From Cavia porcellus (taxonomy: Eukaryota; Chordata; Mammalia; Rodentia; Caviidae): a stretch of 64,000 nt of DNA. Location: NCBI RefSeq assembly GCF_034190915.1, contig NW_026947488.1, forward strand, positions 7,760,501-7,824,500, written 5' to 3'. A program made the position numbers and the translations under genes. This document shows positions 34,615 through 45,014 of this stretch, in pieces (position 1 is the stretch's first letter; each line of letters opens with the position of its first letter). Under the pieces are notes generated by a model, which had not been told where the DNA came from, searched no databases, and saw nothing but the letters and a program-made list of their open reading frames with translations.

Positions 34615-35340
34615 CACTCACATCTCCCATGGCTTTTTTAACTATTTAAATTTTATCTGTATGAATTAAATAGATAAAATTTGCATGGATTGTTTTTTAT
34701 CTAGTTATTTTATAACAGGTGGATATCCAGTTTATTTATACTTTTTCAATATCAGTGTTTCAGTGAACATCCTCATACCTAAGATTGTGGATGAACGGAA
34801 GGGGAGCATATGTTACTGGCAGAATCACTGGAGCAACCATGATGTGCGTCTTACATTTTTTATAGCTCCTGGCAAGCTGCTCTCTGTAGAGTCTGCAACA
34901 ATCTCACTCAGTCAGAAGAGGGCTTGAAAAGGCTGATTCTTCCCATCCTCAAAAAGCTGTATATATTGATCTTTTAAAAAAAAATTTGATGAGGGCAGCT
35001 GAACAAGTTTGCATTAAGTTTTAAAGTCATATTGCGTCCTTTACAAACATGTTAAAGCTTTTCGTCACTTTTATAAATTAGGAAGATTGTTTTAAAAAAA
35101 TGTTCTTCCTACAGTGGGAAATGACAGTAAGTTTTTGGAGATTCCATACATTTCTTATCCAATTTATTTGCTGAATTTCATGAAAATATATGCTTTTTGC
35201 TTTTCAAATGAAGTTCAATTCTTTTCACTTTCTATTTGTATCAATTTTTTATTTGTATCAATATGATCTCTATACAAATTCATTTTACAAAACAATCCAC
35301 TCTTTCTGAAATGACAAATATTAAATTTAATCAAATGTCT
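34615..35340. other. Unassigned AT-rich sequence
   Basis: No gene was recognised. A local duplication 'atttgtatcaat' occurs twice near 35,234-35,262. Confidence 0.4.
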
Positions 35341-35343
35341 TTT

Positions 35344-35712
35344 TGCTGGGGTTCTGCAAGCTAAGGGAAAATAAAGGGTCGCACACATCAAGGGTCAGCA
35401 AAATGTCTGCTTCCCCAGCCAGCCTGTGCAAGCAGCTTTTATTGAGATACAGAACAAAGAAACTCAAATTGCGCATGCTCAGATTCAATAACTTGTTTTT
35501 TCTTGTCCTTACAAGACCTCATGTTTTAACCTTGGGCTGGGGCAATGTTTCCAAGCCTGCACTTTTTCCCAAAACATTGTTGACCAGATGTGTCCGGGAT
35601 AAAATGGAGTCAGTGTGGCCTCTCTACATATTCTTTAGTTTATCATGGGTTTTCTGGCTGTGACCACCTCGTGTAATTCATGCTAAGAAATGACAATCCC
35701 CATGTAGGCACA
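35344..35712 (-). mobile_element. Probable solo LTR of a class I/II endogenous retrovirus
   Basis: Read on the minus strand, a U3-like part leads to an AATAAA signal embedded in 'ctcaataaaagctgcttgc', followed by a U5-like part ending 'gcagaaccccagca'. This R/U5 arrangement is typical of retroviral LTRs and unlike the MaLR LTRs around it. A 106-codon plus-strand open frame crosses it incidentally. The left edge (TGCTGGGG on plus) is clear; the right edge and flanking duplication are not, so class is unsure. Confidence 0.5.
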
Positions 35713-35789
35713 GTGAGTGATTCTTTTAAGGTCCTATTTATTTTTGTGTTAGTTCAAAGATTGGTATCAAAGGTTTGTTTCAGAAGATC

Positions 35790-35797
35790 TGTGTGTG

Positions 35798-35830
<33 letters not shown>

Positions 35831-35852
35831 TTGTGTGTATGTGTGTGTGCAC
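35790..35852. repeat. (GT)n microsatellite
   Basis: An interrupted GT run of about 60 bp, with GC, TT and AT interruptions. It creates a Cys/Val-rich frame in the 98-codon plus-strand open frame, which is therefore not a gene. Confidence 0.95.
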
Positions 35853-35974
35853 ATGCATGTGTGACATGTTTCTTCCATATGTTCTGGAAAAATTTAAACA
35901 AATTTGGAGAAATCTGCCCATTGGAAGTTCGTTGGATTCATCTATGACACTCAGGCCACGGGTGTCACTGCTGT

Positions 35975-36480
35975 AGGGGGGATGAGCGGCTCAGGTCTGG
36001 CTCTCCAGCAGCACAAGCTGAACCAGGGCTCAGCCTGAGAGTGACTCACTGAGCACAGATCCCAGGAGACAGAGGAAGGGGACTGGAGGAGAAGGGTCCA
36101 AGCAGAGCTGCGGTCTGAGCAGGAGTGGAGCCTGTGGCTAGTGCTGGAGGAGCTCAGCTGCAGGAATGGAACGGTGGAGTTGTCTTCCTGGGGGGACTGG
36201 GCATTGTAAAGCCCTGTCTGTCAGGCCCTGGCATTGGCTCCATCTCTTCAGGGTGGGGGTAGAAGCTTCCCTGGGAAGGCAGGAGGTGCCCACTGGGCAG
36301 AGAGTAATTCTCTGGAGAAGCAGCACCACTGATCTCCGAGCTGCCCCACTCTCCACCTCTGGGGATGGGGACCCTGGCCCAACGCACAGCGCTCTCTGGG
36401 CTCCAGTACATTGCTGCAGGGCGAGAAGCCCTGTGCCATGCCTCCTGCCTGCCTACCTGTCTTCCCACTGCAGAATTCAG
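35975..36480. other. GC-rich island, unassigned
   Basis: A block of about 500 bp is clearly richer in G+C than its surroundings. It carries open frames of 134 codons (plus) and 113 codons (minus); the minus frame is Pro/Ser/Gly-rich. It could be an old LTR, a retrocopy piece or a regulatory island. I recognised no domain and no poly(A) tail. Confidence 0.4.
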
Positions 36481-36484
36481 AGCA

Positions 36485-37190
36485 TAGTCAGTCAAATGAC
36501 TTCCACTCAGTCCTTACCCTTTATACCAGTGGTTGCCGTGAAATATTTTATGTTAGTCAAATGGCTTTAAAATTTAGGAATATTTGTTGTAAAACAAAGG
36601 ATTAGCATTCAGAGTACAATGATAAAATAACTTCTTCACTTCCCCTTCCCTCTCCCTTGCCCAAATCACACTGTTCTCCCCTGTGATAGACACTTAGCAG
36701 GGTGGTAGTGTTGTTGCTGTTGTCTGAATACAAGTATACACATATGTACAGTATGCATACACATGTGTATATGGATTAATATATATCTGCATTTTTGCTA
36801 TTTGTAGTGTGTGTATATGTATAGTATGTATAAATATGCAAGTAACACATTCATATCTGTGATTTGCTAAGCATTTGCATGGTAGGAATTTGATTTATTT
36901 TTATGAGAGCTGTGAGTAAGCTACACAGCTAGATACAGTCATACATTATCTGATGGGGTCCCTCATTATTCTCTTCTGTGATGAGCAATAAAATTTTTGG
37001 CTATAGTTTGCAGCCTACATGTGGGAAGTAAGAGTTCAGATGCTTTGAAAGAAACTGTGAGTTAACACGTAAATTCTCTAAAGCCAATGGCATTCAGAAT
37101 GGGGGATAACAGATGAATTTTTTTATTTCATGGAAAACTATAAAACCATCGCATAACATAGTAATAGAATAAAAAGAGTTAATATATTGC
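36485..37190. other. Unassigned sequence with alternating purine-pyrimidine stretch
   Basis: From about 36,730 to 36,840 the sequence is rich in 'tatgta' and 'gtgtat' steps. No gene was recognised. Confidence 0.4.
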
Positions 37191-37194
37191 ATAT

Positions 37195-38820
37195 TGTCAT
37201 CTTCAAAGTAGTCACCCAGAGTACAAGATATGGGCATAAAAATTTCTCCAATCAATGCACACGAGTCTTCCTTGTCAATGAACTAAAAGACACTAACAGC
37301 GTAGCTAACCTGCATTTTTCTCCCATCCCTTCCTTCGTTTCCCTTGTTCCCCCCATCCTGGTTCCTTTTTTTTTTTCTAAACCATTTCTTCCCATTTCAT
37401 TATATCTATTATACATTTTAGAAGTTACTTTTTCTGTTTCTCACAGCATGGAGACAACACAGTGTTTGCATGTGTGAGTCTGATTTATTTCAGTTATGAA
37501 TATAGTCTCAAGTTGCATCCATTTACCAATAAAAGCCTCAAGTTAATCCTTCTTTATGGCTGAGTAGCACTCCATTGCATAAAAATATCACACCTTATTT
37601 TATCCATTCCTCAGTGGATGGGCACTTGGGCTGTTTCCAAGATTTAGCTGTTACAAATTGTGCTGCTATAAATGAGTGCACATATATATATCTCACCATG
37701 ACATGATGCTTTTAATTCTTCTGAGAAGATATTCAGAAGGGGAATAACTGGATTGAATGGTACCTCTAGTCTAGCTTTTTGAGGAATTACCAAACTGATC
37801 TTCACAGTGGTTGTACCAGTCTGCATTCCCATAAACAGTGGAGAGGGTTTCTTTTCCCCCACAGCCCCTCCAGCATTATTTCTTGATGATGGCCATTATT
37901 TCTGAAGTGAGACAGAATCTCAGTGTTGTTTTAATTTGCATCTCTCAAATGACCAGTGTTCAAAATGTTCTCATATATGTATTTGCCATTTGTATTTCTT
38001 CATCTGAGAAGTGTGTATTCATATCAGATGCCCATTTTTGGACTGGGTCTTTGAATTTGGGGCTCTGTGTTTTTCTCAGTTCTTTATAAGATCTAGATAG
38101 AAGTCCTTTGTTTGAGGGATAATTGGCTAAACTTTTTCCTCATTCAATGGGTTGTCTTCACTCTATTTTAATGGCACTCAGCTTTTGCTGAGAAAAAGAT
38201 TTTTAATAAGAGGTTATGCAAGTTGTTGATTCTTTGCCGTGTTTCTCGTGCAGTTTGGGTTTTGTTCATGAACCCTCTACCTTACCTGTGTCTTCAAGAT
38301 TTCTACCTACTTTCAATTCTAGTAGATTTAGGGTCTCTGTTTTAATATTTACATCTTTGATCCATTTTGACTTTAGTTTAGTTCATGGTGATAGGCATGG
38401 GTCTCTGGCATGTAGGGAACTGGTTTTTCCAGCACCAATGATTAAAGAAGCTTTCTTTCTTCCAGTGAACATGCTTGTCCCCTGTTAAAGATGAGGTGGC
38501 TGAGAGTGGCTGGAGTTGTGTCTGTATCTTCTGACCCCTTCCCCTGGTCTTCAGTTTTTTTTTTTTTGCCAGTACAATGCTGAATTTGTCACAGTAGTTT
38601 TGTAGAGTAATTTCAAGTCAGGGAATGTGATGCCTTCTGCCTTGACTTTGTTGCTCAGGATTACCTCTGTTATCCTATGTCTTGTATGTTTCCAAATGAA
38701 TTTGATGAATATATCCTCTAGTTCTGTGAGTTACACTACTAGCATTTTGATCAGAATTGCATTAAATTTGCATAACAGTTTTGGGAACATGACTTTCACT
38801 GTGATGGTGTTTTAAGTGAT
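37195..38820 (-). mobile_element. L1 3' portion: ORF2 C-terminal region and 3' UTR (antisense)
   Basis: The plus strand reads as antisense L1 for 1.6 kb. Clear marks are 'gctgagtagcactccattgc', 'cagtggatgggcacttggg', 'ggaataactggattgaatgg', 'cacagtggttgtaccagtc', 'gatgcccatttttggactgg', 'tttgatccattttgacttt', 'ccagcaccaatgatta' and 'agtacaatgctgaatttg'. The order is that of human L1 read from the 3' UTR back to the ORF2 C-terminal part. Many stops are present, so it is dead. An endonuclease-region fragment in the opposite orientation abuts it at 38.83 kb. Confidence 0.88.
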
Positions 38821-38829
38821 CAAAACAGA

Positions 38830-39465
38830 TAAGAAGGTCATTGCATACCTGCTTCGTGAAAAATTCGAGACGAGGTAACAATGAGAAAGAGAGATGCACC
38901 AAATATGGAAGAACTCAACTATGAAAGACAAATCTTAATAGACATGAAAATCGAATAAGCAATAGTATCATTTTAATATAGGTCCTTAGTAGCTCATTAT
39001 CACAAAGAGATAGATCTACTTGGGAAAAAATTAGCAAAGAAATATCAGAAATGAACCAAATGTGTTAAATGGACTTAACAGACATTTACAGAGGGTTCGA
39101 TCCAACAACTTCAGAACACACATTTTTCTAAACTGCATCTGGGACTTTCTTTAAATATTTCATATATCTCTAAAATAGATCATACATTACTCCATGGAAC
39201 ATGCTTAAGTAAATGCAAAGGAATTAAAATTATCCCATGCATGTTATCTGACCATAGTACAATGAAACTGGAAATGACATAGAAATGAATGGCAAAAGAA
39301 ACTGCCACAAATACATGGAAATTAAATAATACTCTCCTGACCAGGAATTTAGCTCAGTAGCATAAGTGCCTGCCTGGCAAGTGCAAAGTCGTGAGTTCAA
39401 TTCCTGGTACAAAACAACACAAAAAAAAAAAAAAAAAAAAAGCACCCTCATGAATAACCCAAGGG
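38830..39465 (+). mobile_element. L1 ORF2 endonuclease-region fragment (inverted part)
   Basis: In plus sense it reads 'atggacttaacagacattta', 'gggttcgatccaacaac', 'catggaacatgctta' and 'catgttatctgaccatagta', which translates as SDHSTMKLEM. The SDH motif is part of the L1 endonuclease active site. It then has 'acatggaaattaaataat'. Frames are broken by stops. Its orientation is opposite to the 3' L1 part at 37.2-38.8 kb. The ID-like SINE at 39,341-39,441 is inserted near its end; L1-like 'gaataaccc' resumes after it. Confidence 0.82.
39341..39441 (+). mobile_element. ID-like tRNA-Ala SINE
   Basis: It shows box A 'ttagctcagtagcataag', the stem 'tgcctgcctggcaag', box B 'gagttcaattcctgg' and a 20-base or longer poly(A) tail. 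Flanks 'actctcctga' and 'accctcatga' make an imperfect duplication within the L1 sequence. Confidence 0.85.
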
Positions 39466-39469
39466 AACA

Positions 39470-39725
39470 AATTTGAAGAGCAAATCTTTCTACTGGTGGT
39501 GGCTGAATTCTCTGTCAATTTTATGAAAATCCTATTATTTGCAAACAACAACTTGCTCTTTATCATCTTTATTTTACTATTTGAATATAGTAAATGTTTT
39601 CTCAGCATATCTTCTCTATCTTCTTAAGTACAGTACTTAACAGTGTCTTTGGTATCCTTTTATCTCCAGGACCTTGAGGAATAATAATATTCCTACTTAT
39701 GAACCGGATGTAGGCTTTAGTGAGC
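39470..39725 (-). mobile_element. Possible L1 ORF2 reverse-transcriptase remnant
   Basis: The segment 'cctattatttgcaaacaac' with 'gctctttatcatctttattt' resembles antisense L1 reverse-transcriptase sequence just past the FADD region. The similarity is short and decayed. Confidence 0.3.
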
Positions 39726-39729
39726 ATCA

Positions 39730-41545
39730 GTTTGTAAGGCACAGAGCACAGTGCCTTGCATGTAGCAGGTTCCCAGTGAATTCCTGTTGATTTATTATTT
39801 GTACATTTTCCGGTACCCCTAATTGCTTGGAGATGCCCTTATACTTCATTATTTTCTCTGTATGGCAATTAAAGGAGGCTACAAGTTTTGCATGGGCAGA
39901 TACCAATCTGTCTTCTCTAAAATAAAACAAGAGAAAAATAAATGTCTGTTGCAATTTAAGTGCCCTTGTATGTGCAGGCAGGCCACCCAGGTCTTAGTGG
40001 ACCAATTTTTCCTTGTAAATGAACAATCTAGAATAGTCAACCAGTGCCTTGGGTTTTTCCTGTGTTTTGGATACACAGAAGATGAGTGATGACTGAGAAA
40101 TCACTCGCCAAACTGGCAAGTGAAAAATCTCCAGCAACTGTAGACCAGCCGGCTTCTTGACAAGCAAAAATGAAAACCCTTAGAGCAATTCAGCAGGGTT
40201 TGCAGTGGCTTCCTGTCTCTCTAATTTGACTTGTGGTAATGAAAGTGTGCTAGGAAGGTAGGGATGTGAGGTTAATTTCCTTTTCAGTGGGCCTGTCCTC
40301 TCAGTGTGATAGGTCCTCAAAGTCAGGCGGCTTGTTTGGAGAGGACGAACCATTTGTGAGAACAAATGCGCCTGGCAGCCAATTCCAGCTTCTGCTAATA
40401 AGCAATTCTATCTCTGATCCTTTGGAGGATGAGTCCTTTGAAGTGCATGTTTTTTCAATATTGATAATTGTGTGTGTCTTCCCTGGGGAGATGCCAACAG
40501 ATAGGATCCTCCTGCTGCTTCTCGGGGTAAAGGAAACACTAAAATAAGCTTAGAATGAAAGAAAAACAGTCTGGGTTTGGAGTACAGGAAATAAGTTCTT
40601 CCTTTTGCTTCCTAGGAAGACAAAATAACAAAAATGCTATAAGCCTTTCTTGCAGTTGTGTTATTTGGAGAGATCCCCAAAATTCCCAAAGAGTGTGCCA
40701 GTCTCTACCTGCAAAGGTTTTACCAAGAACTTGAAGGCCTGGCCTTGAATTACAAGGGTGCATGCCTGGCTTCTAAACCTCCCAGCAGATCTTCTGATGT
40801 GCTTGCATTTTCCCAGCTTGGAGATTTTGCTGGCAAACTGCAGGGTTGGCAGTGGGCACAGTGCCGGCTTCCACAGAGCTGGCAGGGATTAGGGTAATGT
40901 ACTCAGCACCCATGGAGCCCAAAGTCAATTGAAAGAGACAATGATGGTCCCTAGACCAAGTTGGCAATAAAATTAAAAGATCTAGAGTCTCACTCTTGGC
41001 CACGTAGTTTGGTTTCGGTTGCTGGTTCCCTCAGAGAATTTAATCCATTTTTCAGTGGTAGATATGAAAATACCCTTCCAGACCTTGCAGAGAGAGACAT
41101 GAAAAGATAAAGAGAAAGCCCATGCAGACAGTAAGAAGAGAAGAGAAATCATCATTTATGTCTTCTGGCAGTCCCGTATTCCAGTCTCCTCCTTATCAGA
41201 CCCATTCCTATCCTATGACCCCAGAGCACTTGTCTCCACTGGCATTCTCAGCATGGTGGGCATAGTGTTTGCCCAGTTATTGTCCATTGTATGCTCCATA
41301 AGCATTCACTGAGCTTCTCTTATTTTTATATGCTGTCTTCATGTGTGAAAGCCTGAGTCGTCCCCATCAGTGTTCTGGAAAGAAGCCACAGGCTGGTTTT
41401 GGTTTTCCCTCCTAGTGTCCTGGGCTGACCACTGTTCATCACTTCCATCTAGAATATGATGACCTCCATTGGAGAGATCTTTGCAAAATAGAAAACTTTC
41501 CCTTCATTCTTTGTGTTGGTCATTCACTCATCACATTAGTAAAAT
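39730..41545. other. Mostly unique sequence
   Basis: No gene was recognised. The part at about 40,180-40,530 is free of obvious repeats and has a mixed composition that could be conserved non-coding DNA. Open frames of 61-93 codons overlap on both strands without support. Confidence 0.35.
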
Positions 41546-41549
41546 CAGC

Positions 41550-41663
41550 CGACAGTGACAGGCACTCATTATACGACATGTACTGGGTTTTGAACATTGT
41601 ATAGATTATCCAAGTTATCCTCAAAGCAGACATGACAATTGCTCATATTATAATGATTCTCTA
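41550..41663 (+). repeat. MIR-like SINE, left part
   Basis: It has 'aggcactcattatacgacatg', 'attatccaagttatcctc' and 'attgctcatattataatg'. The right part may resume at about 43,985-44,080 ('cactgatgaagtaatgtatt', 'caagaacacatatataag') after the MaLR insertion. Confidence 0.45.
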
Positions 41664-41975
41664 TGTGTTACTTTTCTCTTGTTGCTGAGATAAAATATCC
41701 AATACCCTAAATTATGGAGGAAAGGTTTATTTAGTTCACAGTGTTGGAGGTTTCAGTCTGTAATAACTGACTCTATTGTGGGCTGGCATGGCAGAGGGGC
41801 ATAGTTCAAGGTGGCATAATACAGCAAATCAGCAAGAGCAAGGGCTGGCAAAGCTTCTTTTCCATCTTTACACTGTGTGCAGGCAACCTGCCCTAGAGTG
41901 AGTTCTCTACACTTTCGGGTGTAGAATTTCTGAGTCACTTACTTATTCAGTTGATGCAGTGTATCAACAATTACA
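41664..41975 (-). mobile_element. ERVL-MaLR 3' LTR of a complete element
   Basis: It runs from TGTGTTACTTTTC to CAACAATTACA on the plus strand. The family blocks 'tgagataaaatatccaat', 'ggaggaaaggtttattta' and 'gttggaggtttcagtc' are present. It matches the LTR at 43.55-43.86 kb, including 'gtgtagaatttctgagtcac'. On the minus strand it follows the internal region and is the 3' LTR. Confidence 0.85.
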
Positions 41976-43548
41976 ATCTACCCTTGCCAAGTTGGCAACC
42001 AGACTATGTCTTTAAAATGGTCTCCAGATACAAAGACATGCTTATTTCTACTGTTGTACAGTGTGAGCATTATAATACATATTTAAAAATTCATTAAGAA
42101 TCAGTATTAAATCTAACAACATTATATTACATTAGAACCATTACATTCCATCCCTGCCTCTCCAAAGACTCATGTGCATCCTTCTATGCAAAAGGCATTT
42201 AGTCTAGGAGTTGCCAAAGTCCAACCGTTTCAGCATCTCTGAAAGCTCCAGTCCCAAGTCTCCCCCAAGAAGAAAGGAAAACTCAAGCTGTGAGCTTCTG
42301 TACAAATAAAGAGTTAAACAACTCAATGGCACATTTCCATTCCAAAAGTTACAAACAGGGGAGTACAAAGGAATGGGACCAAAGCAAGTCCACAGTGCAG
42401 CAGGGCAGACATTAAGTCCTGTAATTTCATGCATAACATCTGAGGCAATCTTTGGCAAACTGTGAGCTCAAAAGGGCTTGGATGGTTCTACCTCTATGAC
42501 ACTTGCTGTGGCTGTAACTTCCATGGCTTCTCTCTTAGGCCCACTTTGCTCCCTCCTTGAAGCTTTACTTAGATGACCCAAATTCCAGGCTTCTCCAGAC
42601 TCCTGGGATTTCCATCGCACCTTTGACTTCACCCTCACAGCTTCACATATTGTCCTCTCAGGGTCATACTGCCTGGCCTCCCCAGACTTCTAAAATCTGG
42701 GTGGAAGCCTCTTAACCCATAACTCTTGCATTCTGCATGGCCTAAGACTAGCACCACATATATGCTCCGGAAGTCTGCTGCCAACTAGGGTAGTAGCCAA
42801 GCTTTTGTCTTTTGGCTGTAGGGGTCAAGTGCCTGGATCACTGGCCTCTCTGAATCCAATTCTGAGGAACACTTCTCTACGCTATTCTGAAAAATGGTGC
42901 TCTGTGGGGCTTTCTCATTAAAGTAAAATCTTTCATGTTTGTAGTTTTGAGGCAGCAAAAGGTGAAGACTTGTTGCCCTCAGGTCATCTTTTATATTCTC
43001 CTGTTCCTTCTGAGCAGTTGAGAACTCCTCAGCTCTATATTTGCAGGCTACAACTTTACTGACGCTTCCTTTCTGGCCAAACTCACAATGTTTTAAACCA
43101 TCCTGCTGGACTCTTTGCTCTTGATTTTCAGTATAAATCTAGTTAAGAGCACTCAGCAATAGCCATGCCACAGCCTCAACATTTGGCTGCCTTAAAATTT
43201 CTTCTGCCAGATTAATTAGTCTGCTGTGTTTAATCTCAGTTTCAGGCTAAGTCTCTGACCAAGAGCAAAATACAGACAAATTTTCTGCCAAGCCATAGCA
43301 TAAATCATCTGGTATTAAACAGTCAGTGTATTCCTTCTTCTCAGCAGAAATCTCTTAAGCCTCATCTTTATGGCTTTCTGAACTTCTAAACTCTGATCAG
43401 AATCTCCCATACAGAAATTTTAACTCTACTCTTTCAGATTATATCTTCAAATCATTCAAACTGTTACCACAAGCAGTTGGTACAAAGGACCTGAGCCATG
43501 GAGAGGTAACAGTCACAGCAATGACCCCACTTCTCTGGTACCAAACTC
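41976..43548 (-). mobile_element. ERVL-MaLR internal region, complete
   Basis: A 1.57-kb internal region sits between two directly oriented LTRs. Next to the 5' LTR the minus strand reads TGGTACCAGAGAAGTGGGG, the primer-binding side seen also at 24.8 kb. The rest resembles MaLR internal sequence ('ccaaagtccaaccgtttcag', 'ctctcagggtcatactgcc', 'ccatgccacagcctcaac'). There is no gag, pol or env frame. This is normal: MaLR elements are non-autonomous and rely on ERVL enzymes. Confidence 0.82.
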
Positions 43549-43858
43549 TGTCTTGATTATTTTTCTCTCATCACTGAGACAAGATCCCAATGCCCAAAAT
43601 TAAGAAGGAAAGGTTAGTTTAGTTCAGTTTTGGAAGTTTTAGTCCCTAATCAGCTGGCTCCAAGGCAGGCTGGCATGTCACAGGGACAACAGTTTAAGGT
43701 GGCTGAAGACAGAAAAATCAAAAGGAATAATAAGAGAAGGTTTCTTTTCCTCCCTGACATTGTAAGCAGCCTACCTGCCCTAGGGAGGGTCCTCTACATC
43801 CTAGGATGTAGAATTGCTGAGTCATTTATTGAAATGACACAATGAATCAACCATTACA
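43549..43858 (-). mobile_element. ERVL-MaLR 5' LTR of the complete element
   Basis: It runs from TGTCTTGATTATT to CAACCATTACA on the plus strand and aligns along its length with the LTR at 41.66 kb. The two LTRs differ noticeably, so the insertion is old. Beyond its end, 43,882-43,970 repeats the LTR's outer part once more ('cctagaatgtagaatttctg'), an extra partial copy. Confidence 0.83.
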
Positions 43859-43881
43859 ACGTCCTGAGGCATAAACAACTT

Positions 43882-43970
43882 CCCTAGAGTGTCCTTTATC
43901 CCTAGAATGTAGAATTTCTGGGTCACTTCCTTGAGCTTCTAAAGTTCTCAAGTTGACAGTATGTATCAAG
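43882..43970 (-). mobile_element. Extra partial MaLR LTR end
   Basis: It contains 'ccctagagtgtcc', 'gaatgtagaatttctgggtc' and 'gtatgtatcaa', matching the outer part of the adjacent LTRs in the same orientation. It could be a remnant of a second insertion or a local duplication. Confidence 0.6.
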
Positions 43971-44084
43971 CATACACCCAATTTGCTTATGGGAAGCAGA
44001 GTCATTCACTGATGAAGTAATGTATTCAAGAACACATATATAAGCTGATAGGGATATTGTATGATCCTGTGTCCTTTTAATGAT

Positions 44085-44480
44085 CACAACCAAATTTCAT
44101 TATGCACAATCTGACTGCTTCAAATAGAAAAGAAGATGTCTGCAACTTGCTCAGGACTCAACCATACTAGAAGTTCTTACATTAGAGATTGACTATACAA
44201 TTTAAATTTTTTACAACTTTAAACTATTTACTAGAAAATAATTTCAAAGTTAGAAAAAACCTTGTCAAAAAATTCAGAATAATTACTACATATCCTTAAT
44301 AGATTCCCTAAAGTTTACGTTATATAAGACCTCAGTCAAATTATGAAAAGCCATGCAATTAATACATTGTTATTATTTTATCTGTAAGTTTTATTCAATT
44401 TTTATGGATTATGCTACTAAAGTCCTTTCGGGCTATAATTCAGCTCAGAGTTTCCAGATTCCTCCTTGGTTGCTTCTAAA
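44085..44480. other. Unassigned AT-rich sequence
   Basis: No gene or repeat was recognised. Confidence 0.4.
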
Positions 44481-44484
44481 CTAG

Positions 44485-45010
44485 AGGTGTCATCAGTTGT
44501 CTTGCTTCATTATGACTGTAACGAATTTCTGCAAATCTGGTGGCTTAAACAACAGAAATGTATTCACTCACAGTTCTGAAGGTGGATGTTCAGAATTAAG
44601 ATGTTATTTGGGTTGGTCCTGTGTGGAAGCTTTGAAAGGGAAATCTATTTCATGCTTCATTTTTGGCTTCCAGTGGCTGGTGACAATCTTTGGTTCATAA
44701 TTCATAAACTCTACTTCGGTCTCTGTGCACGGTTTTTCATTCTGTGTCCCTGTGTTTTCCTCTGTTTGTCTTTCACAGGTGCATGTTATTGGATTTAGTG
44801 CCCAGCCTAACCCCAAATGATCTCATCTTGCAGTTCTTACCTTATCTGCTTTGGTTTTATTCCCAAAAGAGTCATATCCCGAGACTCTGGATGGACACAT
44901 CTTTTAGGAATAACAATGTGACCCACTACCAGAGACTCTGATGCTTTTGAAAGGTACTGAACAGCTATTTTCAGAAAACCCATCAATTTGGGACATGCTG
45001 ATGACACTGA
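44485..45010 (-). mobile_element. MLT1-like ERVL-MaLR LTR (old)
   Basis: It follows antisense MLT1: 'gtggcttaaacaacagaaatg', 'tattcactcacagttctgaagg', 'gtgaccttgcagttcttacc'-like text, and 'ctggatggacacatctttta'. The 67-70 codon frames on both strands within it are incidental. Confidence 0.7.
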
Positions 45011-45014
45011 GGTT

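Noticed and set aside
35680..35976. 98-codon Cys/Val-rich plus-strand frame
   Set aside because: Its central part is the translation of a (GT)n microsatellite.
41976..43548. Autonomous endogenous retrovirus with coding genes
   Set aside because: The internal region has no gag, pol or env frame and matches non-autonomous MaLR internal sequence.
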